A stretch of 26,000 nt of DNA, from the NCBI GenBank assembly GCA_009760855.2, contig WPIO01000093.1:680001-706000 (forward strand), read 5' to 3'. Shown piece by piece: positions 1-8,519 of the stretch (its first letter is position 1; every line of letters starts with the position of its first letter). Both the position numbers and the translations under genes were made by a program. Under the pieces are notes generated by a model. The model worked only from the letters and a program-made list of their open reading frames with translations. It ran no database searches and was not told where the DNA came from. Source of the DNA: Cristatella mucedo. Taxonomy: Eukaryota; Bryozoa; Phylactolaemata; Cristatellidae.

Positions 1-64
1 GCCTGCTGTGCCTAGCCGAAGCTTGTGTCTCAAGGCGACGACTCGAAGCGAACCTGAAATATTT

Positions 65-218
65 AATTAGCTTATTTACCAGCCTCATTTGTATAGCGGC
101 AGAAGAGCCTTAACGACTATCACCACCGCTTGCATTGCTATAAGGATTGCAAACTTCAGGAATAGAACCCTTGACTTGGGTTGCGAAGAGCTAGCAGCTT
201 ACCTCCTGGGCTGTCACG
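65..218 (-). mobile_element. SINE1 copy (tRNA-derived SINE)
   Basis: Read on the minus strand, this begins with a pol III A-box-like stretch (TGACAGCCCAGGAGG, complement of 202-216). A B box follows (GGTTCTATTCC, complement of 159-169, one base off the usual GGTTCGANTCC). Then comes a 3' domain containing AAGGCTCTTCTGCCGCTATA and ending near AAATAAGCTAAT. The same 3' domain follows a B box at 7911-8042, 9496-9652 and 25085-25258, which defines a dispersed family. No poly(A) tail is present. No target-site duplication is obvious. Confidence 0.8.
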
Positions 219-794
219 GCCCTTAAACTGAAGAGAAAGCTCTCCTAAATACACCACTACTGACGTCATTTCGCTCTCCTGCAAAGGCTCGACGAATTGC
301 CGAAATCGACGACAATCGACTCTAATTAGGCAAAAATCGACAGGACGTTGGCCTTGCCGAGCTCAAATTTTAAGCGAATATAGTACACCTTTGCTTTTAC
401 TTATCCACCAAATTTCATGTCATTGTGCGAACGAGCACTCATGCAAATGAGTGCAAAGACGGAAACATGTACCGCATTCCACCACAATCCACAGCAGTCA
501 ACTTTAGTTTGCCACCAACACCAGCCAACCCACAAAGTTTACACCACAAATCAACTGCGAAATGCACCAAAGCGTTTGGAATATAAAACTACGCTGCGTG
601 CGTTTAAAATGTTCCCACAAACGTTCGCCCGATTCTGCTCACTCGTTCTCACAAAGTCCACTGAAATAGATTGCAGTAGCCCGGGCCAATACCGAAATCT
701 ATTGCAATCCAATTCAATCCACTGCATTCCACGCACAAAAAAAGTAATTCTGTGCGAGACGGTCCTTTTTTTATTGTATATGACAGCATACTCT
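219..794. other. unassigned sequence
   Basis: I see no homology to known coding families and no structured repeat. An open frame on the plus strand at 417-824 has no recognisable domain, and its end overlaps an antisense LINE fragment. Confidence 0.5.
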
Positions 795-1146
795 GACATG
801 ACGTGTCGTGACGCAAGTCGGTAGTGAGTTTCAGACTTTAGGAGCATAGGAACTAAAAGCATCGTCTCCAAAGGATTTGAGATTCATACCGGGTATAGGT
901 AAACGAATAGATTCCAAAAACTGGGTGGAACGATAGCCTGGTGGGGAAGTAGAGCTGATAGATAGGCTGGAGCCAAAGAATAAAGGGACCTAAAAGTGAG
1001 TAGCGGAACCTTAAAGTCGATGCGTTCCTTCACTGGACACTGAGAGCCAGTGCAGTCGCCTAGAAGTGGTGGGATGTAGCAACTGCGACGCTCACGGTCG
1101 AAAAGCCCAGCTTTTGCACCCGCTGAATTGCCTGATTGCACAAGCA
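795..1146 (-). pseudogene. L2-type LINE A fragment, RT C-terminal region
   Basis: On the minus strand the sequence follows the C-terminal part of the LINE A protein: the segment after the RT palm, ending in the '[18 protein letters not shown]'-like block. It aligns by eye to 13050-13390, 19330-19660 and 23260-23590. It carries small insertions, for example near 1040, and broken frames. No 3' tail is present, so this is an internal fragment. It is a dead copy with no intact reading frame. Confidence 0.8.
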
Positions 1147-2110
1147 AATAGGGTTCGACGCAAATGGGGTTCTGTCGAGTGAGTAAGAAGTGCGTATGCG
1201 CATGCGTGTTTCAGCTGCGGTTTCAACTGCAGCTCTTGCGGCGGCTCCAACTGGGACGACTTTGCGCCTCCCTTCCATAATGGCCGTCGAGAGCCAGTAG
1301 CAAACCGCAAGTAGCTAGCCGCAAAAAGAAGCCAGCTCTTTGTGCGACGGCAAAGGGCCAGGTAACCAGGTTGCGGGCACTCGCGCCGGCCCTGAGGTCT
1401 GTACGGTTTCTGAGGTTGCAGTGTGCGGCTGATATGAGGTTCGCTACATCGTGCCAGTCGAACCCACTTTTAAATCAGCGCGTCACTGGGTGAAGGGTTA
1501 TTCGTCGGCTGCTGCTACTTCCACACTCCGCGCGCCGGACAAGCCCCAAAATACGGCGGAGCCTCTGCGACAGAAGTAAATCTGACCAATAGACAGTGGA
1601 CGTTCGCCAACGACGCACCAGATTGGCTGAGCCGAACATTCACGCACGAGACCTATCGACCGCCGTAGCGTCTCAGCATCAGCGTCTTTGCGCGGCGCTT
1701 CCTCGTCCAAGTGCTCGTATAGTGCTAGCTAGAGGAAGCGCGACAGGGAAATAATGTCAATGGCGCAATCATAGATGTGAAGCCAAGTATCTGGTTCGAT
1801 ATACCGTCCTTTTTATCGCTCTAGAGCTTGATTAGACAGTACAAACTGAGCTAATGTGTGCGGCTATTTGACATTTCTAATTTTCTTGCTTTCGGAACGA
1901 GAACATTTGCGAAGCCTTCTTCATTAGGCATGGGTTTTATTAGTTTATGCTAATTGTTGACGTGCGACCATTTGGAAGTGAGATATAGAAGGTCTCGCTA
2001 AAAAATAAACTGCGGTCTAGACACCAGCGGAGCTGATAGATGAGCACTAACGCCGATATCGTTTCAAGTTTTTCAGCGCTGTTAGGCCTAAATACGCCTC
2101 GCAGGTTTGG
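1147..2110. other. unassigned sequence, GC-rich in its first half
   Basis: About 1160-1740 is visibly richer in GC and CpG than the flanks. No coding frame with recognisable motifs, RNA gene or repeat was found. An unassigned promoter or first exon cannot be excluded. Confidence 0.4.
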
Positions 2111-2114
2111 CAGA

Positions 2115-2202
2115 GGGCTTAAGGTGCTCGCCTTAATGACCGAGGTCAAGATAATGTATTTGTAATATATATTGTATAATGTGTATATAATATAATATAA
2201 TT

Positions 2203-2253
<51 letters not shown>

Positions 2254-2345
2254 CATATTATGTAATGTAATGTGTATTGCGATAAGATAATGTATTTGAT
2301 CCAAGCTCGTGGGCTCAAGCCCCACGGCTTATGTAAAGCGCCTGA
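2115..2345 (+). mobile_element. SINE2 copy interrupted by a palindromic AT/GT insertion
   Basis: The A-box region TTAAGGTGCTCGCC (about 2119-2132) and the B box GGGCTCAAGCCC (2311-2322) are followed by GTAAAGCGCCTGAATAGATC. The two boxes lie next to each other in the copies at 17445-17585 and 4885-5020. Here they are separated by about 140 bp of low-complexity DNA flanked by a 15-bp direct repeat. The 3' part resembles the tail of LINE A. Confidence 0.7.
2148..2298. repeat. palindromic microsatellite block with 15-bp flanking direct repeats
   Basis: The 15-mer AAGATAATGTATTTG occurs at 2148-2162 and again at 2284-2298. Between the copies are (AC)n at 2202-2213, (AT)n at 2214-2240 and (GT)n at 2241-2254. 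Flanking TAATATAAT/ATTATGTAATG segments make the block nearly self-complementary around the (AT)n centre. Confidence 0.8.
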
Positions 2346-2349
2346 ATAG

Positions 2350-3045
2350 ATCTTGGAACTGATTTTCCATTAGGCTAATTAGGAAACTCCTTCCTCCCTT
2401 TCTTCCACTTAAAGATTGTCGCATCAGCGACATCTACGGGTCATGGACTGTGGAGCTCTGCAGCGGCGGCAATCAATCGTGCTCGCTCGGCGGGCCGACC
2501 ACGAAGCTTCCTTTCCTACACTGCTACTGGATTCTTCGACCGAACACGTGATATGATTCTCACTCTTTCTTTCTTTGTCGAGTGAGTCGAAGTCTTTTGC
2601 CTATTGTGTGCACAGTATGAGCCGCTTTCGGTGGGCTAGAGAAGACGCAACAGCGTATCGTCTGCATTGTCTTCGAAGAAAGCTGCGTGGGCTTGTGGAC
2701 CGGCTCTCTAGACATAAAGCATGCCCCTTAAAAATCAAGATTGCGCACATTCGCTCCAGGTGAATTGAGTTTGAGGCAGACCTGTGGCATCCAGATTTAT
2801 TGGTGCAGCGGACTATTTGCAAGACGTCGGGTTGACGCTGACTTCGACGCTGTCATGATCAAGTCCGTTCTTCGCCGGCTCTCACCCCCATGTTTTCCGG
2901 AAGACACTTTAACAACTATCAAGCACTTTGCCCTTTCTATCTGCTTTCTCCTCCTCTGCGTTGGAGACCGCACGAGCCGCTATCCTCGCTCCAGTTACTT
3001 CACTGTATGCAGCTCTCGTTCTCCCAACCAGTTTCACACCTTCCC
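2350..3045. other. unassigned sequence
   Basis: No gene family, RNA gene or dispersed repeat was recognised. Short open frames here overlap one another on both strands without any conserved motif. Confidence 0.4.
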
Positions 3046-3046
3046 C

Positions 3047-3190
3047 TCCCTCTCTCCCTCGCTCTCTCTCTCTCTCTCATACTCTTATCTATATATCTGT
3101 ATATCTATATATATATATATATATCTATCTATCTACCTAACTACCTACCAATTTATCTATCTCTCTCACTTATTCTCTCTCTTCTCTCTA
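3047..3190. repeat. compound microsatellite (CT)n-(TA)n-(ATCT)n
   Basis: Runs of CT (about 3053-3080), TA (about 3108-3124) and ATCT/ACCT-type tetranucleotides (3124-3170), then more CT. The open frames across it are low-complexity artefacts. Confidence 0.9.
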
Positions 3191-3404
3191 GTTTTGTAGG
3201 CAATATTGTTTTAATACTATCTTATGTAGTGCATCGTAAGTCAAACCCTGATAGCTGCTGTATTGCCTAATAAATATATAAATCGAAATGCATCGCATCG
3301 TGCGGCAAATGAAGAGAACGGCAGTGGAACGGGGCAAGTAGGAGTCTGGAGCCGCCACGTCAACACCACCGTCTCCTTTAAAATGTCTCTTATTATTATT
3401 CACA

Positions 3405-4790
3405 CCAAGTCAGTTGGCTATACTTTTAATCAAAGAAGACCATTAGTTCTCTAGACCCTATTTCCACTGTCCGACGTCTACTAGGCTTAGATCTGCTGCT
3501 ACTATCCATAACTAACATTATAAATACGTCCTTAACCTCTGGTCAGGTCCCTGCACCCACCTTTCAAAAAGACTAGTCGGGCCACTGATTAAGAAAGCAA
3601 CGCTGGACCAAGAAGATTTGAGCAGCTTCTGTTCAGTGTCCTTTCTCTCGTTCCTTTCAAAGACACTGGAACGAGTTGTGGTAGACCAAATGAATTCTTA
3701 TATTGAGACCTAAAACCTAGCAAGTAAGTTCCAGTCTGGGTTTAAAGTTAATCACTCCACAGAGCTTAGGGTGTACAGCGACCTTATGAATGCAGACTTG
3801 GGTAAAGTCTCTCTTTGGGTCTCAGTCTGACCTTGCTGCAGCTTTCGATCACAAAGTTGAGTTCTTGAGCGTCTTGAATCTCGCCTGGGCGTCACCGGCC
3901 TTGTATTGCAATGATTCAGGTCCTATCTCAGTGGGAGACTCTAGAGTATCGATGCGATCGGACAAAGACCATCCGAGGAACCACTTAATTACGAAGCCCC
4001 ACAGGGCTCTGTGCTCGGTCCGCTTCCTTTTACAGTTTATATTCACCCTCTTGCCGATGTGATTGCCATGCACAACCTATGCTTTCATTTCTATGCAGAT
4101 GGTACTTAGTTGTACCTTTACTTTGATCCCACCTAGCCCTCGGGCTCGTCTAATTCTCTACACACCCTTTCTGCATGTATTGATGACATCCGCACATGGA
4201 TGATAGCAAACTTTCTTAAATTGAACGACGACAAAACCAACTGCTAGTTACAGACAAGCCAAGTGTGAGTCAGACATTGGAAAACCTGACGCTCAAAATC
4301 GGCACATCTCCTGTTGAATCTGCACGAAATCTAGGTATCCTGTTCCAAAGTGACCTATCATTAGACGACCGTATCAGCCCCATAGTCAAGTCTGTCTACT
4401 TTCAGCTGCACAAGACTGCTAAAATTTGGGCTTGTTTAGACAGTGATACCACGTCTAAATTGGTCCATGCATTAGTGACATCCCGTCTCGACTTCTGTAA
4501 CTCACTGCTTTTTGGACTACTGGCCTAGGCAACCAGGCGCTTACAGTTGGAGCAAAACTCTGCAACTAGGCTCATCTGTCGCGAGCGTCACAGTTTACAC
4601 GTCACAACAATTCTCACTGATCTGCACTGGCTCCCAATCAAGCAGGGCATCAACTTCCAGATTTTGTCACTTACTTTTAGGTTCCTTCATTCTTTGGCTC
4701 AAGCCTACCTATCAGAACTACTACTCCACCGGGCGAAGAGCCGTACAACCCTCTATTCTGACTCGAACAGTTTAGCCATAAAACGAAGAT
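3405..4790 (+). pseudogene. L2-type LINE A copy, decayed reverse transcriptase
   Basis: The sequence is collinear with the LINE A RT at 19012-21130 (reverse strand). It starts near the 'SPLDPIPT' block (about 3440) and passes through 'LIKKATLDQE' and 'KTLERVVVDQ'. The catalytic box reads YADG followed by a stop (4092-4106) instead of YADDT. It continues to the 'LHWLPIKQ' and 'HRAK' blocks by about 4770. Several frameshifts split it. The second aspartate of the YADD box is lost, so it cannot encode an active RT. It ends before the 3' UTR, with no stem-loop or (ATT)n tail. Confidence 0.9.
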
Positions 4791-4884
4791 AGGAACTGAT
4801 AGTTTGGTACCTAAAATACCATAAGTTCACGGTGCTAGATCTTTTGCTGCATGAGCGACAAACTAAACAGCCTAAGAACTTACG

Positions 4885-5020
4885 TATGATATATAATTCA
4901 TTTGCAGGGCGCCCCAAGAGAACTTAATCTCTATTCATGCGTTTCACAAATGCCTCGGGGCTCGAGCCCACGACCTCAGACAGATCTTGGTTGGGCGAGC
5001 ACTTTAACCGCTGATCCAAA
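4885..5020 (-). mobile_element. SINE2 copy
   Basis: On the minus strand: A-box region ATCAGCGGTTAAAGTGCTCG, then B box GGGCTCGAGCCC (4958-4969). A 3' half follows, running GCATGAATAGAGATTAAG, then TTCTCTTGGGGCG, then an AAATGAATTATATA tail. This 3' half is recognisably related to the LINE A terminal stem-loop (compare 23814-23855). The copy is uninterrupted, so it serves as a reference for the split copy at 2115-2345. Confidence 0.75.
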
Positions 5021-6805
5021 CCAGACGTTTCGAAAATATTGACCTGACAAATAAACATAAGACGATAGGGAAAGGATGGTGCTCGCCTTTGCTCATTCGC
5101 AATTCTTCATGCATTCTACAATCGAAGATTCTGCTACTACGTAGTCTTGTTAATACTACTCAAGTGCCGACCTATGCACCAGGGCATTATTCACCCGATG
5201 AGATTTGTAGCTTGGTAACTAGGAAATGACGAATCTGCCTCGGAATAGAGCGTTCTCCTTTGCATCTTCAACCCACCAACTGGCCTAGCAAAGTGTATTT
5301 TAAAATATCAGCTTCTATAATTCACATATGTTTCGCACATGCTAAATTTTCTTCCGGCAGCCTATAAACACTGCTCTGCTCTATAATTCCTGATCGTGTA
5401 AGGCAGCAGCTTTTTGGAGCATTCTCCATCATGTCAGAATAAACGTAACGGCAGCATCACATGTACGACTTCAAGCGGCTTCAGTAGGCAACAGCTCGAG
5501 GTCGTACAGAACATGTAACGCGATTTGCCAGCACTTTAAATAGACAACTTTCATGTGATGCAACTCTGGGAGTTGTCTTAATAGATGCCCAAGACATAAA
5601 CAAATTAAAGCTGCTGCAGTATCCTTTATTCGAATGTACTATTTCCGTCAGGTAAGCTCGAGCCACCATTTTCTCAGTGTACGTAATCCAAGATTTATGA
5701 GCCATAATGCTCGCTGTCTGTGCGTAATCAGACTAATTTAATTCTTTAAGCATGCTTTCGAGCAGACGCCAATGGACGCCTGGTTTGGCGTGTACTTCTT
5801 CTTGAGCAAAGATCTGTTAGAAGAGGTTGATTGTTTGCGACTTACTAAATCTCACAGCAAGCTGATTTGTACTCGCACGGCGATCGCTCTTAGATGTGGT
5901 CATGGTCCAGGAAATCCCATAACAAACTACCTCGGCATAATAACTCATACTCTAAAGTCTGCATTGGATGTTGACTCGGTGCTGATTAATGTGCGACCGG
6001 TGGAGTGCTTTGTCTTTCCACTAGTTGTGCACTGGCAACCCGTGGCTAATCAGAGGCTGCCGTACTTGGCCGAAAGCCACAGTCCGTCTCATTTGGCTTC
6101 GAACCTGAATTTGAGCCGTTCGGCAGCACAGAAATTAAGCAAACCAGCAGCTTGAGCAAGACAGCCAACAGAGCAGCGCTGAATGCTGAATGCTTCGTGT
6201 CCGCGCCTCTTGAGCCCTGCCGGACTTGGTTTTAAGTACCGCAAACGTCCAAAGGCAAGCAAAAAGCTAGCACAAACCTCTTGCATAACTGCTCGTTACT
6301 CTCGATCACGAATAACTCTTTTTGACGACAATAGTATTTCGGACGGCAAACAATACTCGTGCCATTTATTTATCAAAAAGAAATTCGCTGCCAACAAAAC
6401 ATAGACATTTGGCATTAAAGAACGATATTATTCTGCAAGTGCACTCATTTTACCTTTGCGAATGTGACGGGAACGATTTGACCGTGGACAGTGCAGCTTT
6501 GGAGTCAGACAAATTAACAACCGCGATACTTAACTTAGTATTTTAAGAGTGCTACCTATTTAGCAATTCAACTAGCTCTGCAAGTCGCTAGTTTCGTTTT
6601 TTGGCATCTCTTACTACAAGGTAAGTTCTTATTCGAAAAGAAACCGGTCAGTCAGCCACCACTTTTGGCATGAGTTAAAATCGTATCCGATAAGCACAGG
6701 AATCCGACAAAACCGTATTTTACCGACAGCTAAGGCTTCAAGGTCACGGTTTTCCACAGTGATATGTACAAGATGCAATGCAAAAGAGCACCATGTGTTC
6801 TGCTA
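5021..6805. other. unassigned sequence
   Basis: About 1.8 kb with no recognisable gene. One ATG-initiated frame on the plus strand (5772-6155, 127 codons) lacks identifiable motifs and codon structure I would trust. A short GGTGCTCGCCTTT motif near 5077-5089 resembles the SINE2 head and may be a remnant. Confidence 0.4.
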
Positions 6806-6917
6806 AGCGGTGATTGATAATAATAATGCACTTGATAAAGCGCCCTCAGAGAACTGAATCTCTTTCTAGGCGCTTTACGTTTGCTGCAAAGGGAAACGCG
6901 ATTGAATGATGAGTGAT
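6806..6917 (-). mobile_element. extremely truncated LINE A insertion (3' tail only)
   Basis: Only the last ~110 bp of LINE A is present, on the minus strand: GCAAACGTAAAGCGCCTAG, the AGAGA/TCTCT inner stem, GAGGGCGCTTTATCAAG, then (ATT)n. It matches the 3' ends at 12732-12830, 19012-19100 and 23800-23880. Severe 5' truncation is usual for L2/CR1-type retrotransposition. Confidence 0.85.
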
Positions 6918-6985
6918 ATAATTGATAATTGATAGTAATTTGTAAATTGATAGTAATCGATCATAATTTATAGTAACGTCATTGA
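6905..6985. repeat. AT-rich TTGATA-type degenerate repeat
   Basis: Several imperfect copies of ATTGATA/AATTGATAGTAA occur between 6915 and 6985, directly beside the 5' end of the truncated LINE A insertion. They probably come from local slippage. Confidence 0.5.
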
Positions 6986-7007
6986 TAGCGAACGAGGTAA
7001 GGTGCTC

Positions 7008-7908
7008 GCTAAATCTGAACTGCTGCTCATAGGACATCCTAAGCCTGTGGCTGAATTAGAAGGCTTTGCTCTTCTGATGGGCGATGATGTGCAACCATCA
7101 TCTCGTGCTCGAAATTCAGGCGCCGTCTTCGACAGCTGCAGAATTTTTAGAAAGACTCTTAAGAAGTCTACTGCCACAGCTCGCCGCAATGTCCGATCCT
7201 TATCTATGATTAGAAACTGCCTTCCAGTGGCTTGCAAAAAATTTAACTAGCTCTTTAGTTCTGTCTCGGCTTGGTTATCGTAATTCCCTTTTAGCTGGGC
7301 TAATCATAAAAGCCACAAAGCCACTGCAGCTGGCTATGAATATGGCTGCAAGGCGAATTTGCAAGTGGTATGTTTGAGCATGTGTCTCCTTTGCTAAAAT
7401 AGCTAGGATGGCTGCTGGTTGATCAACGGATACAGAGCAAAGTTTTTAGGCTGACCCACAGGACACTACGGCTTGGCTCCTTCATACCTAGCTGAACTAC
7501 TGCACCAGTTACAGCCTTCTCGTGCCCTCAGGTCCTATCGACAATAAATTAGCTATTCCATTCCTTCACTTCAAAACCGCTGGCGATAGAAGCTTTTGCT
7601 CTGCAGATCCTAGCCTGTGAAACTCACTTCCACAACTCTTTCGGAACGACAACTACTCTCCTGCTGCCGACTATGGCACATCCTTTCCAGCTGTCCTAAA
7701 CTGCTACTTCCATGCTAATCGCTACCTGAACTGCTCTCCTGACTCAGTTATGCGTCCCACTTTGTCTTTGTTGCATGAGAAGTCTGTTGGCTACCGAATT
7801 CGTACCGAAAGCCGCTTAGGCTGTGAGTGCACTGAACAAAACTCTCTTGTGTGCAATACCCACATAGCCACTGTGGCTTTGTGGAGATACATCAGAGATA
7901 CATTAAAT
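7008..7908 (+). pseudogene. L2-type LINE B copy, 3' part of RT ORF and 3' end
   Basis: Collinear with 10898-11812. It starts just downstream of the YADD region at the 'ELLLIGHPK' block and runs to the 'SRLGCECTEQNSL' C-terminus (about 7850). Then comes the short 3' UTR, with GACTTTGTGGAG-like sequence and a GATACAT tail near 7890-7905. Many frameshifts and stops break the frame. The element is 5' truncated, and SINE1 follows it almost immediately. Confidence 0.9.
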
Positions 7909-7910
7909 TA

Positions 7911-8042
7911 CTCGCCCTTCACAACCGAGGTCGTGGTTTCGAATCCTGCAGTGGGCGATCCTTTATTGCAAACTACAATCGGTAGTGATAGTCGTTAAGG
8001 CTCTTCTGCTACAATATAAACAAGACTGTAAAATCAGCTAAT
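7911..8042 (+). mobile_element. SINE1 copy, 5' truncated
   Basis: The B box GTTTCGAATCC is at 7936-7946, followed by CTGCAGTGGGCGAT and the family 3' domain TCGTTAAGGCTCTTCTGCTA. It ends AAAATCAGCTAATATT. The A box is absent or too degenerate to see. It sits between the tail of LINE B and the polyadenylation signal of the ABT1-like gene, which is on the opposite strand. Confidence 0.8.
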
Positions 8043-8047
8043 ATTAA

Positions 8048-8053
8048 TTTATT
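8048..8053 (-). terminator. polyadenylation signal AATAAA of the ABT1-like gene
   Basis: On the minus strand AATAAA lies about 95 bases past the stop codon at 8149-8151. It is the first canonical hexamer after the coding region, so it is the likely 3'-end signal. The cleavage site would then fall inside or next to the oppositely oriented SINE1. Confidence 0.65.
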
Positions 8054-8148
8054 ATTCACACGAATCTTCATCGAAGATATACCAAGTATCAATGTCTGCT
8101 GTTGCTACATGAACAACCTCGCACAGCCGATTCAGCTTGCCACTGCTG

Positions 8149-8519
8149 TCATGGCTGACCTTCCTTGCTATTGCTCCCAAAGATGCTTCGCAAATAGGCC
8201 TTGTCGCCTTTGATTCGATCCATTGTTTTTTGAACAGGCTTCTTTCGTTGCATTTCATCCGTTTTCCTCTGTTTGTAAGTCCATTCATGCTGGGGTAAAG
8301 ACGTTTTCTCTCGCTTCTCGAGCTTTTTTATTACCTGGAGTTTATGCAGGTTCTCGACAAAAAAGTTGGCCTCTTTTTTTGCGAGAGCTATTTCGGTCCG
8401 CATTCGCTGTTGATGCACGGCCTTTTCGTAAGCGAGCCGCTCGTTCAGGTGACCCCATTTGAAGCCTCTAAGATATTTCAGATTCCACAGCTCTTCATAC
8501 CAGATGCTTCTACGCTTAC
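8149..8519 (-). CDS. ABT1: exon 3 of the ABT1-like gene (C-terminal half)
   Basis: The acceptor is a T-run ending TTTTTTTAG, and the exon begins GTAAGCGTAGAAGC. The exon encodes residues 158-279 ([19 protein letters not shown] and so on), ends SNSKEGQP and stops with TGA at 8151-8149. The exon's first bases, GTAAGC, look like a donor site. The frame and protein homology both show that they are coding. Confidence 0.92.

Noticed and set aside
417-824. 135-codon plus-strand frame
   Set aside because: Not ATG-initiated in a convincing context, has no motif, and runs into antisense LINE A sequence at its end.
5772-6155. 127-codon ATG frame
   Set aside because: No domain, no splice or promoter context, no conserved motif. 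It is too weak to call a gene.
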